DNA from: JALYIM01 sp040003205
Lineage (GTDB): Bacteria > Acidobacteriota > Terriglobia > Terriglobales > Acidobacteriaceae
Length of the DNA stretch: 36,566 bases
Assembly (NCBI GenBank): GCA_040003205.1
Contig: JBDUDA010000003.1
Location: 1-36,566, forward strand
Direction of reading: 5' to 3'
Shown: positions 21,746 through 29,419 of the stretch, piece after piece
How positions within the stretch are numbered: position 1 is the stretch's first letter
Layout: every line of letters begins with the position of its first letter
Notes under the pieces: generated by a model
What the model saw: the letters and a program-made list of their open reading frames with translations, nothing else
Told to the model about the DNA's origin: nothing
Database searches by the model: none
Made by a program: the position numbers and the translations under genes

Positions 21746-24700
21746 CTATCGTCTCACAGTAGTCCGGTCCGCGTGCAGATGCTGCAATGCTTTTACACGA
21801 ATCTCGCCGCGTTGCAAAGCTGCGATTCCCTCGGCAGCAGCCCGGGCCGCGGCGATGGTGGTGATGGTAGGAATGCGAGCCGTAACCGCAGCCCTGCGGA
21901 TGGCCTTCTCATCGAAAAACGGATCAACTCCCTGCGGAGTATTCACAATCAAGTGAATGCGTTCGCCTTTGATCAGGTCCACGACATTCGGACGCCCTTC
22001 TTTTACTTTGTAGACGCGCTCGACCGTCATCTCGGCATTTTCCAGAACATCGGCGGTTCCGGCGGTAGCGACCAGCTTGAATCCCATGTCCACAAACTTG
22101 CGCGCGAGCTCGGCGACGTGCGGCTTGTCATGGTCGGTAACGCTGATGAACACGGTTCCGGCGATCGGCAGTCGTTGTCCGGCAGCGGTTTGGGCCTTGG
22201 CGAAAGCTTCTCCAAAATTGTCGGCAATGCCCATCACTTCGCCGGTGGACTTCATCTCCGGTCCTAGTACTGTGTCCACGCCGGGAAATTTGTTCCACGG
22301 AAAAACCGGAGACTTTACATAAAAACCCTCTCCCGTATCGAGGTCGGCTTTGCGGTCAATGTTGTCCGGCAGAAATTCGCGCAACTTTCGGCCCGTCATA
22401 AGACGCGCCGCGATCTTTGCCATGGGAACTCCGGTAGCTTTGGACACGAACGGCACCGTTCGCGAAGCGCGCGGATTTACTTCCAAAACGTAAACCGTTC
22501 CCGGATCCGATCCATTCCCTTTCGAGCTAACGCCTCCGCTGCGGGGGATCGCGAATTGGATATTCATGAGGCCGACAACTTTTAATGCCCGCGCAAGACG
22601 AAATGTGTACTCCCGCATGCGCGCCAGCAGATGATCAGGAATATCCACCGCAGGCAGCACGCACGACGAATCGCCCGAGTGGATGCCGGCTTCCTCGATA
22701 TGCTGCATAATTCCGCCGATGACAATGTCCTCGCCGTCCGACAGTGCGTCCACATCCACTTCAATCGCGTCTTCCAGAAAATGATCAATCAGCACGGGAC
22801 GGTCCTGCGAATATTCGACCGCCTCCTTCATATAACGGACAACGGTTTCGTCGTCATAAGCAATCACCATCGCCCGTCCTCCCAGCACGTAGGAAGGCCG
22901 CACAAGTACCGGGTACCCAACTCGATTCGCGCCTTCCACAGCTTCTTCTACAGACGCGGCCATCGCCCCCGGAGCTTGCGGAATCTCGAGTTGATCGAGC
23001 AACTTTCCGAAACGTTTGCGATCTTCCGCCAGGTCAATGGACTCGGGCGAGGTGCCAATAATACTTACCCCCGCGGCTTTTAAGGGGAGAGAGAGATTCA
23101 GCGGAGTTTGTCCGCCAAACTGAACGATGACTCCGACTTCCGCGCCCAGCGAGGCTTCGTGCTCGCAGACCGCATACACATCTTCCAGCGTGAGCGGCTC
23201 GAAGTAAAGACGGTCGCTGGTGTCGTAATCGGTCGAAACCGTCTCCGGATTGCAATTGATCATGACGGTCTCGTAACCGTCCTCGCGCAGCGCAAACGCC
23301 GCATGGCAGCAGCAATAATCGAATTCGATTCCCTGCCCGATCCGATTCGGACCGCTCCCGAGAATAATGATTTTCTTCTTTTCGGTCGGAGTCGCTTCAT
23401 CTTCTTCTTCGTAGGTGGAGTAGAGATAAGGCGTAAAGCTTTCGAATTCCGCCGCGCAGGTGTCCACCCGTTTAAAAACCGGCTTAAGTCCGTTCTTCTT
23501 TCGCAGATGACGAATCTGTTCCTGGGCGCCCTTCCCTTCCAGCCGCCAGATTCCTGCCAGTCGGCTATCTGAAAATCCCATGCGCTTGGCGTCGCGCAAA
23601 ACCTCAGGCGGAATCGAGCCCATGGGATGCTTCTCCAACTCAAGCTGCATATCGTTGATTTCTTTGAGCTGATAAAGGAACCATGGGTCCATGGACGTCA
23701 TTTTCGCGAGCTGTTTCACCGTGTGTCCCTGGCGCAACGCGTACCGAATGTAAGAAAGCCGCTCAGGATGCGGCGTTACCAGCCTTTGCGTAAGAATCTT
23801 AGGCTCGATCTTTTCGGAGCCCGGACGCTTCCCTGTATCCAGGGCGCGTACCGCTTTCATCAACGCCTCTTTAAAGGTGCGTCCAATCGCCATTACTTCG
23901 CCAACGGATTTCATCTGCGGTCCCAGACTTTCGTCGGCTCCGGGAAATTTCTCGAATTGCCATTTGGGAATTTTTACGACCACGTAATCCAAAGTCGGCT
24001 CAAAGCAGGCAGGGGTCTTGCGCGTAATGTCGTTGCGGATTTCATCGAGCGTATATCCCACCGCCAGTTTCGCCGCAATCTTCGCGATTGGAAATCCGGT
24101 GGCCTTTGACGCGAGCGCCGACGAGCGCGAGACACGCGGGTTCATTTCAATCACTACCATCCTGCCGGTATGCGGATGCACTCCAAACTGAATGTTCGAG
24201 CCGCCGGTCTCAACACCAATTTCGCGAATCACCGCCAGAGATGCATCGCGCATCGCCTGATACTCGCGGTCAGTCAAAGTCTGTGCGGGAGCAACCGTGA
24301 TCGAATCGCCGGTATGCACGCCCATGGGATCGAAGTTTTCAATCGAACAAATGATGATGACGTTGTCTTTCACATCACGCATTACTTCGAGTTCGTATTC
24401 TTTCCATCCCAAAACCGATTCTTCGATCAGGGCTTCATGCACGGGAGAGAAATCGAGTCCGCGCGCCAGCACCTCCATCAATTCTTCGCGATTGTAGGCA
24501 ATGCCACCGCCGCTCCCACCCAAAGTGAATGAAGGACGAATGATGACGGGAAATCCAATTTTCCCCGCAAACTCCTGACCATCCTTGAGATTGTTTACCA
24601 ATGCCGACTTCGGAACATCGAGTCCGATCTTCTGCATCGCATCTTTAAAAAATAGCCGGTCTTCGGCTTTCTTTATGGCGGCTATCTGTGCCCCAATAAG

Positions 24701-25060
24701 CTGAACGTTGTACTTATCGAGAATCCCCGAATCCGATAATTCCATCGCAAGGTTCAGAGCGGTCTGTCCACCGACAGTAGGAAGCACAGCAAAGCCAGAG
24801 CTGGGAGACAGTGCGCGCTCCACTCGCAGGATTTCTTCCAGATACTCCCGCGTGAGGGGCTCGATGTAAGTGCGGTCCGCGAACTCAGGATCAGTCATGA
24901 TGGTTGCAGGATTGGAATTCGCCAGCACGACTTGATAACCCTCGTCCTTAAGCGCCTTGCAAGCCTGCGTGCCGGAGTAATCAAATTCGGCGGACTGCCC
25001 AATGACAATGGGACCGGAACCAAGAATCAGAATCTTCGAGATGTCAGTACGTTTGGGCAT
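21746..25060 (-). CDS. carB: Carbamoyl-phosphate synthase large subunit
   Basis: An 1104-residue enzyme that makes carbamoyl phosphate from ammonia, bicarbonate and two ATP for pyrimidine and arginine synthesis. Seen: two ATP-grasp halves, the first starting at KILILGSGPIVIGQ near residue 9 and the second at KIIILGSGPNRIGQG near 575, GGSGGGIAYN in the first half, PSYVLGGRAM in the second, and a C-terminal MGS-like allosteric domain from about 960. Its ATG overlaps the stop codon of the transposase gene (TAATG), so its own ribosome binding site, if any (GAGGT about 15 bases upstream), lies inside the transposase frame. carA is on the far side of that insertion. Confidence 0.97.
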   Translation of the reverse strand: MPKRTDISKILILGSGPIVIGQSAEFDYSGTQACKALKDEGYQVVLANSNPATIMTDPEFADRTYIEPLTREYLEEILRVERALSPSSGFAVLPTVGGQTALNLAMELSDSGILDKYNVQLIGAQIAAIKKAEDRLFFKDAMQKIGLDVPKSALVNNLKDGQEFAGKIGFPVIIRPSFTLGGSGGGIAYNREELMEVLARGLDFSPVHEALIEESVLGWKEYELEVMRDVKDNVIIICSIENFDPMGVHTGDSITVAPAQTLTDREYQAMRDASLAVIREIGVETGGSNIQFGVHPHTGRMVVIEMNPRVSRSSALASKATGFPIAKIAAKLAVGYTLDEIRNDITRKTPACFEPTLDYVVVKIPKWQFEKFPGADESLGPQMKSVGEVMAIGRTFKEALMKAVRALDTGKRPGSEKIEPKILTQRLVTPHPERLSYIRYALRQGHTVKQLAKMTSMDPWFLYQLKEINDMQLELEKHPMGSIPPEVLRDAKRMGFSDSRLAGIWRLEGKGAQEQIRHLRKKNGLKPVFKRVDTCAAEFESFTPYLYSTYEEEDEATPTEKKKIIILGSGPNRIGQGIEFDYCCCHAAFALREDGYETVMINCNPETVSTDYDTSDRLYFEPLTLEDVYAVCEHEASLGAEVGVIVQFGGQTPLNLSLPLKAAGVSIIGTSPESIDLAEDRKRFGKLLDQLEIPQAPGAMAASVEEAVEGANRVGYPVLVRPSYVLGGRAMVIAYDDETVVRYMKEAVEYSQDRPVLIDHFLEDAIEVDVDALSDGEDIVIGGIMQHIEEAGIHSGDSSCVLPAVDIPDHLLARMREYTFRLARALKVVGLMNIQFAIPRSGGVSSKGNGSDPGTVYVLEVNPRASRTVPFVSKATGVPMAKIAARLMTGRKLREFLPDNIDRKADLDTGEGFYVKSPVFPWNKFPGVDTVLGPEMKSTGEVMGIADNFGEAFAKAQTAAGQRLPIAGTVFISVTDHDKPHVAELARKFVDMGFKLVATAGTADVLENAEMTVERVYKVKEGRPNVVDLIKGERIHLIVNTPQGVDPFFDEKAIRRAAVTARIPTITTIAAARAAAEGIAALQRGEIRVKALQHLHADRTTVRR

Positions 25061-25950
25061 TATGCGGATTTGGACCTCGCCGAAAAAGGCTGTACTGGAC
25101 GCAGCTTTTGCGGATGCTGCTGGGGATCAGAATTACTTTCTTTCTGGCTTTGACTTCCGGCTCGTGGGTCAGCTTCCGCTTTTGCGTTGTCCTCACATTT
25201 CGTGCTGACCTCAGATTTTGCCCGGACTCCGATCGAGCCACGACCTTCGATTAGGCTTCGACTTTCAACTAAGCTTCGATCCTCAATAAAGGATCGATTC
25301 TCAGTTAAGCTTCGATTTTCAATTAAGCTTCGACTTTCAACTAAACTTTGACTCTTAATTAAGGTTCGACTTTCGATTAAGTTTCGATTTTCAGTTAAGC
25401 TTCGACTCTCAACTAAGCTTTGACTTCCGGTATTGCTTTGAAGGGGCACGCCTTCCAGGCGTGCCGAAACAGTTGATCCGAGCAGGGGCTTTAGCCCCTG
25501 AGGGGCCGGATCTAATTCAAAGCCGGGGAACGCGGAGGAGTATGGGAATCGTTCAGAGAGCGTGCACAATCCTTCCTGGACTGGATTATTGTGAATGTAT
25601 AGAACGTGCATCGCGTAATCACGTGGGTCCCGAATTCGATGATCTGAAAATCCCTTCTGCCAAATTTCCATGTTCGAGCCCAATTCTTTTTTAACGCGAT
25701 AGGAAAAGCCTCCTTTAATGAATTGAACGGCTTTTTCGAGACTCGTCAAAGGAGTGAGCAGCACGTGGATATGGTCGGGCATAATTACAAATTCGTGCAG
25801 CAAATACGCGGAGCCTCGATATTTGTAAAGCGTATCAACAAAAAGCCTCGCCCAACGTTCGTGACGGAACAGGTCGCGACGGCCCCAACTTGAGGAAGTG
25901 AGCATGTATGTTTGAGCGTTGTTCGTGGCGTGTTCTCGCGTCGGCTTCAT
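25060..25950 (-). CDS. REP-associated tyrosine transposase (Y1/HUH) with a hexapeptide-repeat tail
   Basis: A 296-residue protein. Residues 1 to about 140 are a Y1 transposase (RAYT/TnpA_REP family): HUH motif His60-x-His62 in MPDHIHVLLTP, IKGGFSYRVKKE near 78-89, and catalytic Tyr118 in YIHNNPV. Such enzymes cut and join single-stranded DNA at REP hairpins. The core is normally the whole protein, about 150-200 residues. Here the frame continues through two hairpins (25445-25500) and then eleven 18-bp tandem repeats, giving a tail of units such as SRSLIE, NRSLTE and SQSLVE (about 172-240), then a polar end. It lies between carA and carB, and its stop codon overlaps the carB start. Whether the tail is translated in nature is unknown. 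Confidence 0.85.
   Translation of the reverse strand: MKPTREHATNNAQTYMLTSSSWGRRDLFRHERWARLFVDTLYKYRGSAYLLHEFVIMPDHIHVLLTPLTSLEKAVQFIKGGFSYRVKKELGSNMEIWQKGFSDHRIRDPRDYAMHVLYIHNNPVQEGLCTLSERFPYSSAFPGFELDPAPQGLKPLLGSTVSARLEGVPLQSNTGSQSLVESRSLTENRNLIESRTLIKSQSLVESRSLIENRSLTENRSFIEDRSLVESRSLIEGRGSIGVRAKSEVSTKCEDNAKAEADPRAGSQSQKESNSDPQQHPQKLRPVQPFSARSKSA
25245..25442. repeat. Eleven tandem 18-bp repeats
   Basis: Eleven consecutive units in exact 18-base register, consensus close to TTTCAACTAAGCTTCGAC, degenerate between units. The last unit (25425-25442) ends in GCTTTGAA, which is also the outer end of the transposase element. Within the transposase frame the units encode six residues each. No length change breaks the reading frame. 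Confidence 0.85.
25445..25500. repeat. Left REP-like hairpin pair of the RAYT unit
   Basis: Hairpin A: GGCACGCCT and AGGCGTGCC around TCC (25445-25465). Hairpin B: CAGGGGCT and AGCCCCTG around TT (25483-25500). Both lie inside the transposase reading frame and encode about residues 150-170. Confidence 0.8.
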
Positions 25951-25965
25951 TGATGTTCTAGCAAG

Positions 25966-26023
25966 CCCTCAGCGGCTAAACCGCGTCTTTTTGTTCCTTT
26001 TGCGGCACGGCTGAAGCCGTGCC
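25966..26023. repeat. Right REP-like hairpin pair of the RAYT unit
   Basis: Hairpin B': GCGG and CCGC around CTAAA, preceded by CCCTCA (25966-25984), an eroded inverse copy of hairpin B. Hairpin A': GGCACGGC and GCCGTGCC around TGAA (26004-26023). They lie just upstream of the transposase start codon. The T-rich stretch between them (25987-26000) might also act as a terminator for plus-strand transcripts. Confidence 0.75.
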
Positions 26024-26025
26024 AT

Positions 26026-26156
26026 TTCAAAGCTACCGGCGCTGGGAGCCCTCTCAAAGCCGCCCCGCCGAGAGCCCCTTCAAAGCCACCGCTCTGTGGT
26101 CCCTTTCAAAGCACCCTCTGGCGCCCTTCAAACTACTCTTGGAAGCCTTTCGAAAC
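26026..26156. repeat. Degenerate repeats of the TTCAAAGC end motif
   Basis: TTCAAAGC or close variants recur at 26026, 26053, 26079, 26105, 26127 and 26149, with spacings of 27, 26, 26, 22 and 22 bases and unlike sequence between. The array fills the gap between the transposase unit and the carA stop codon at 26193; there is no gene here. Confidence 0.65.
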
Positions 26157-26192
26157 TCGCCCCTGCAAAGAGATGGTGAACCCCGCAGGCTC

Positions 26193-27323
26193 TCATCCCT
26201 TCCACTCCTCCATCATCTTCACAAAATCTTTGAACAAATAATGCGAGTCATGCGGTCCCGGCGATGCCTCCGGATGATATTGCACGGTGAACAACGGCAG
26301 ATTTCTATGCCGAATGCCTTCCAGAGTACTGTCATTCAGATCAATGTGCGTGAGTTCGACTTCACTCTGGGGAAGCGAATCGGGATCCACTGCGAAGTTG
26401 TGATTGTGGGCCGTGATCTCGACTTTGCCGGACTGGATTTGTTGCACGGGATGATTGCCGCCGTGATGTCCAAATTTGAGCTTGAAAGTTTTCCCTCCCA
26501 GGGCAATTCCGGTAAGTTGGTGTCCCAGACAGATTCCAAAAATTGGCTGGCGGCCCATTAGGCGCTTTATGTTTTCCACCGCATACGTACATGGCTCAGG
26601 ATCGCCGGGACCATTCGATAGAAACACGCCATCGGGCTTGAGAGCTATTACGTCTTCCGCTGTGGTTTGAGCCGGAACGACCGTTACCTTACAGCCTTCG
26701 CCGCGCAGTTTGCGCAGAATGTTCTGCTTGATTCCGAAATCGTAGGCGACGACGTGAAAGCGCGTGGGCTCATCCTTAAATCCCACCACTTCGTCGGGCA
26801 AATGAGAGCGTTCGCCCGTTTCCCAGACATAGGTATTTTTCGTGCTCACGACCTTGGCGAGATCGGTGCCATCCATCTTCGGAAACGCGCGTGCCTTGGC
26901 AACTAGCTTCTCGCTGTCAGCTTCGAGCGTGGAAATCACACCTCGCATGACCCCGTGGTCACGCAGATGTCGCACCAGCGCCCGCGTATCAATATCTCCA
27001 AGCACGGGAACCTTAAATTGTTCCAGATATTCTTCGGCGACCTGCTGCGATCGCCAGTTGGAACTGACGCGGGAAAACTCGCGCACGATCAGACCTTCGA
27101 TATAAGGCCGATTAGCTTCATTGTCTTCGGAGTTGGTTCCGTAATTGCCGATTTCAGGATTGGTGAGAACTACGATTTGTCCTGCGTAGGAAGGGTCAGT
27201 GAAGATTTCCTGGTAGCCGGTGATGGAAGTATTGAAAACGACTTCCCCGTGACATTCGCCTTTTGCTCCGTAGCCTTTGCCGCGGAAGACGCGACCGTCT
27301 TCCAGCGCAAGGATGGCTTGCAT
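26193..27323 (-). CDS. carA: Carbamoyl-phosphate synthase small (glutaminase) subunit
   Basis: A 376-residue glutamine amidotransferase that feeds ammonia to CarB. Seen: the N-terminal domain (FNTSITGYQEIFTDPSY near 30-46), the class I glutaminase with nucleophile Cys265 in GICLGHQ, and His350 and Glu352 in QYHPEASPGPHD. The length is typical. CTGGAG lies about seven bases before the ATG, and a good promoter candidate lies upstream. Normally adjacent to carB; here separated by 1.1 kb of transposase and repeats. Confidence 0.97.
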   Translation of the reverse strand: MQAILALEDGRVFRGKGYGAKGECHGEVVFNTSITGYQEIFTDPSYAGQIVVLTNPEIGNYGTNSEDNEANRPYIEGLIVREFSRVSSNWRSQQVAEEYLEQFKVPVLGDIDTRALVRHLRDHGVMRGVISTLEADSEKLVAKARAFPKMDGTDLAKVVSTKNTYVWETGERSHLPDEVVGFKDEPTRFHVVAYDFGIKQNILRKLRGEGCKVTVVPAQTTAEDVIALKPDGVFLSNGPGDPEPCTYAVENIKRLMGRQPIFGICLGHQLTGIALGGKTFKLKFGHHGGNHPVQQIQSGKVEITAHNHNFAVDPDSLPQSEVELTHIDLNDSTLEGIRHRNLPLFTVQYHPEASPGPHDSHYLFKDFVKMMEEWKG

Positions 27324-27350
27324 TGTGTCTCCAGGGAGTGGATTTTGGTG

Positions 27351-27379
27351 ATTCTAGCAGGCGTAAGGTATTCGACCAA
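27351..27379 (-). promoter_or_regulatory. Candidate promoter of carA
   Basis: On the minus strand: -35 TTGGTC (27374-27379), 17-base spacer, -10 TAGAAT (27351-27356; 5 of 6). It gives a leader of about 20 bases. It lies in the 111-base gap after lepB, so carA need not depend on lepB transcription. Confidence 0.5.
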
Positions 27380-27434
27380 GAAATGAAAGTGTGGAAAACG
27401 CAGCCGTTTGCGAGCAGAACTATTTGCCGCGCGA

Positions 27435-28019
27435 TCAGCGCAGGCGGCCGAGTTTATCCATCGGCCAATATCCGAACACAGCCTTGCCGTAAATAAATCG
27501 TGCCTCTACCGCACCAAAATCTCTACTGTCATTCGACAAACTGCGATGGTCGCCCAGAACAAAATAAGATTTGGCGGGAACGACTTGATCGCGATAGGAG
27601 CGCTGATCGGAATACACGTCGGGCACGTAGTCCTCGCGTAGGGGCTGTCCATTCACATAGATTTGCCCAGCATCAATGCGCACGTGATCGCCGGCGAGCC
27701 CAATCACGCGCTTGATAAAGCTTTTTGAGGGATCGCGTGGATACCGAAATACCACGATATCCCCCCGTTGGATGGGTTCGATGCGATAGACAAACTTGTT
27801 GACGAATATCCGTTCCTGATCGTCCAGTGAAGGCATCATGCTGGTGCCTTCGACTTTTACCGGCTGATAGAGAAACACGATGATGAAGGCGGAGATGGCA
27901 AGCGACACGATTAGGTCGCGCAGCCACGCCGATAGCATCGGCAAGCGCGAGCGCAGAGGCGAATTGGGTTGGCTCGCCGTAGGTCCAACAATTGCTGCGG
28001 GATCTGACCTCTGTGACAC
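27435..28019 (-). CDS. lepB: Signal peptidase I
   Basis: A 194-residue membrane-anchored serine/lysine protease that removes signal peptides outside the inner membrane. Seen: one transmembrane segment at about 35-52, catalytic Ser60 in GTSMMPSL, the RGDIVVFRYP segment, catalytic Lys103 in FIKRVIGLAGD and YVNGQPL. The GTG at 28019 has no ribosome binding site; TAGAAT lies only seven bases upstream, so translation may be leaderless or begin further in, at the ATG for residue 28. The compact form with one anchor is common outside Enterobacteria. Confidence 0.94.
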   Translation of the reverse strand: MSQRSDPAAIVGPTASQPNSPLRSRLPMLSAWLRDLIVSLAISAFIIVFLYQPVKVEGTSMMPSLDDQERIFVNKFVYRIEPIQRGDIVVFRYPRDPSKSFIKRVIGLAGDHVRIDAGQIYVNGQPLREDYVPDVYSDQRSYRDQVVPAKSYFVLGDHRSLSNDSRDFGAVEARFIYGKAVFGYWPMDKLGRLR

Positions 28020-28122
28020 TTTGTCTATTCTATACGGACATACGACCCCGGCCTGCGGGTACCTCTAAGCGCTCGCTGTTGGGGACGCATCCTCCCTCAT
28101 AACCGTGATGACGAGCGTGGAC

Positions 28123-28152
28123 TTACCGACGCGCTGCCATTCGAGTTACAAT
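28123..28152 (+). promoter_or_regulatory. Candidate promoter of the CYCYC protein gene
   Basis: -35 TTACCG (28123-28128), 18-base spacer and -10 TACAAT (28147-28152; 5 of 6), followed by TGAGGA six bases before the ATG at 28170. The -35 match is poor (3 of 6). Confidence 0.4.
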
Positions 28153-28169
28153 AATGACCTGAGGATTCC

Positions 28170-28625
28170 ATGCTGAAACGCGGATTAATGCTGGCTGTTC
28201 TTTTTGCGCTTACGATCACCATTTCACCAACGCGGGCAATTTCTCAGCAGGAAGCCGCAATTCCTGCGTTCAACGCTGGTCCGCCTGCAAAAGGCACGAA
28301 ACTTCCCGCGATTTTGGGGAAAGACCAGCTTTGGGCCGAGAACACGGAACACCCTTATCAGTCCCACGCTTACGAGCTGGCGGCCAAGATCCCGGTTGTT
28401 CTCCACCAGCAGCCGTGTTACTGCTATTGTGATCGCATGGGTCACAAGAGTCTGCATAGCTGTTTTGAAAGCACCCATGGCGCCCAGTGTTCTATTTGTT
28501 TGAAAGAACTGTACTATTCCTATTCAATGCATAAGCGGGGACGCAGTGCAGCCCAGATCCGCCAAGGCATCATCAAAGGGGAGTGGAAAACAGTGGACTT
28601 GCAGACAGCAAGCTCCATCAATTAG
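28170..28625 (+). CDS. Exported CYCYC-motif protein (PCYCGC-like)
   Basis: A 151-residue protein with a signal peptide (about 1-24). Its core holds Cys83, Cys85 and Cys87 in PCYCYCDR, then GHKSLHSC (Cys98), THGAQCSIC (Cys107, Cys110) and several histidines. This resembles the PCYCGC family of small exported proteins in soil bacteria, whose function I do not know. The regular Cys/His pattern suggests metal binding; with six cysteines outside the cytoplasm, disulfides are the alternative. The gene is divergent from lepB and 157 bases before the TPR gene. Confidence 0.75.
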   Translation: MLKRGLMLAVLFALTITISPTRAISQQEAAIPAFNAGPPAKGTKLPAILGKDQLWAENTEHPYQSHAYELAAKIPVVLHQQPCYCYCDRMGHKSLHSCFESTHGAQCSICLKELYYSYSMHKRGRSAAQIRQGIIKGEWKTVDLQTASSIN

Positions 28626-28782
28626 GAGCCACTTTTCCACAGTGGCGTAGAGTCAAAGGTTCGGCAAGTTGTCCCCGATGGTCAGCTCGATGAGACTTAA
28701 AGCGCCAGTAGCGGTTGAGAAGTCATCGGCTAACCCAAACAAAAGAGGAGCACTTACGAAGAGCAAAGGAAGAGTTTTGCAG

Positions 28783-29409
28783 ATGGCTCAGAAGACTACT
28801 GCCAAGAAGGTGGTAAGCGAAGATCCACATTATGCACAGGCTGTGCAAAACTACGAGGCGGGTCTTCGCGCCATGCAGGAGCACAAATTCGAAAAGGCGA
28901 AGACCCACTTCCAGAAGCTGACTTCGGGTCCAGCCAAGGAACTAGCGGACCGCGCTTCAGTACACTTGAGCGCCTGCAACCAGCAATTACAGCGCGGAAC
29001 GACTCAGTTCAAGACGCCGGAAGAACACTACGATTACGCCGTCTCCCTCATGAATATTGGGGACTACGTGGGCGCCCGCGAGCATCTGGACCTCATCTAC
29101 AAAGAAGTACCGTCGGCGGATTACATCTGCTACGGAATGGCGGCCCTGAACTGCCTCACCGGACACATCGAAGATGCCCTGCGGCAACTTGACGCCGCCA
29201 TACGTATCAATTCCTCGCTTCGTTTTCAGGCACGAAACGATTCCGATTTTCAGAATCTGGTTGAAGATCCACGCTTCACCGAGCTTCTCTACCCCGACCC
29301 CGGCGCAGAATTCTCCTCAAGAAGCAATGATGATGCTTCGCGCAGAGACACTACCTTTTCGGATTCCGATTTAGATTCCAGTGATCTAGATAACGAAGAT
29401 CGCGGCTAG
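28783..29409 (+). CDS. TPR-repeat protein
   Basis: A 208-residue protein of helical repeats: DPHYAQAVQNYEAGLRAMQEHKFEKAKTHF and EEHYDYAVSLMNIGDYVGAREHL are TPR-like, about residues 13-130, followed by an Asp/Ser-rich acidic tail. No signal peptide. The ATG at 28783 is chosen because AAAGGAAGAG lies nine bases upstream; longer in-frame starts at 28669 and 28678 add a basic stretch without support. It probably mediates protein contacts; no specific function can be given. It ends ten bases before yvcK, so the two are likely co-transcribed. Confidence 0.75.
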   Translation: MAQKTTAKKVVSEDPHYAQAVQNYEAGLRAMQEHKFEKAKTHFQKLTSGPAKELADRASVHLSACNQQLQRGTTQFKTPEEHYDYAVSLMNIGDYVGAREHLDLIYKEVPSADYICYGMAALNCLTGHIEDALRQLDAAIRINSSLRFQARNDSDFQNLVEDPRFTELLYPDPGAEFSSRSNDDASRRDTTFSDSDLDSSDLDNEDRG

Positions 29410-29419
29410 ATTTCCCAAC

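Larger units (their letters stand above)
25435..26033. mobile_element. RAYT transposable unit with mirror-image ends
   Basis: A 599-bp unit. The left end reads GCTTTGAA, hairpin A (25445-25465), hairpin B (25483-25500) and AGGGGCC; the right end reads CCCTCAG, hairpin B' (about 25972-25984), hairpin A' (26004-26023) and TTCAAAGC (26026-26033). The order A-B ... B'-A' with complementary outer octamers makes the ends inverted copies of each other, with the transposase core between. Family knowledge says RAYTs act on such hairpins. No target-site duplication is evident. Confidence 0.65.

Noticed and set aside
25245..25442. Tandem 18-bp repeats as a CRISPR array
   Set aside because: The units are contiguous, with no unique spacers, and no cas gene is near; they are a tandem repeat within a coding frame.
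25972..26000. A rho-independent terminator of the plus strand at hairpin B'
   Set aside because: A short stem and a T-rich stretch are present, but there is no plus-strand gene upstream to terminate; the hairpin fits better as an eroded REP copy.
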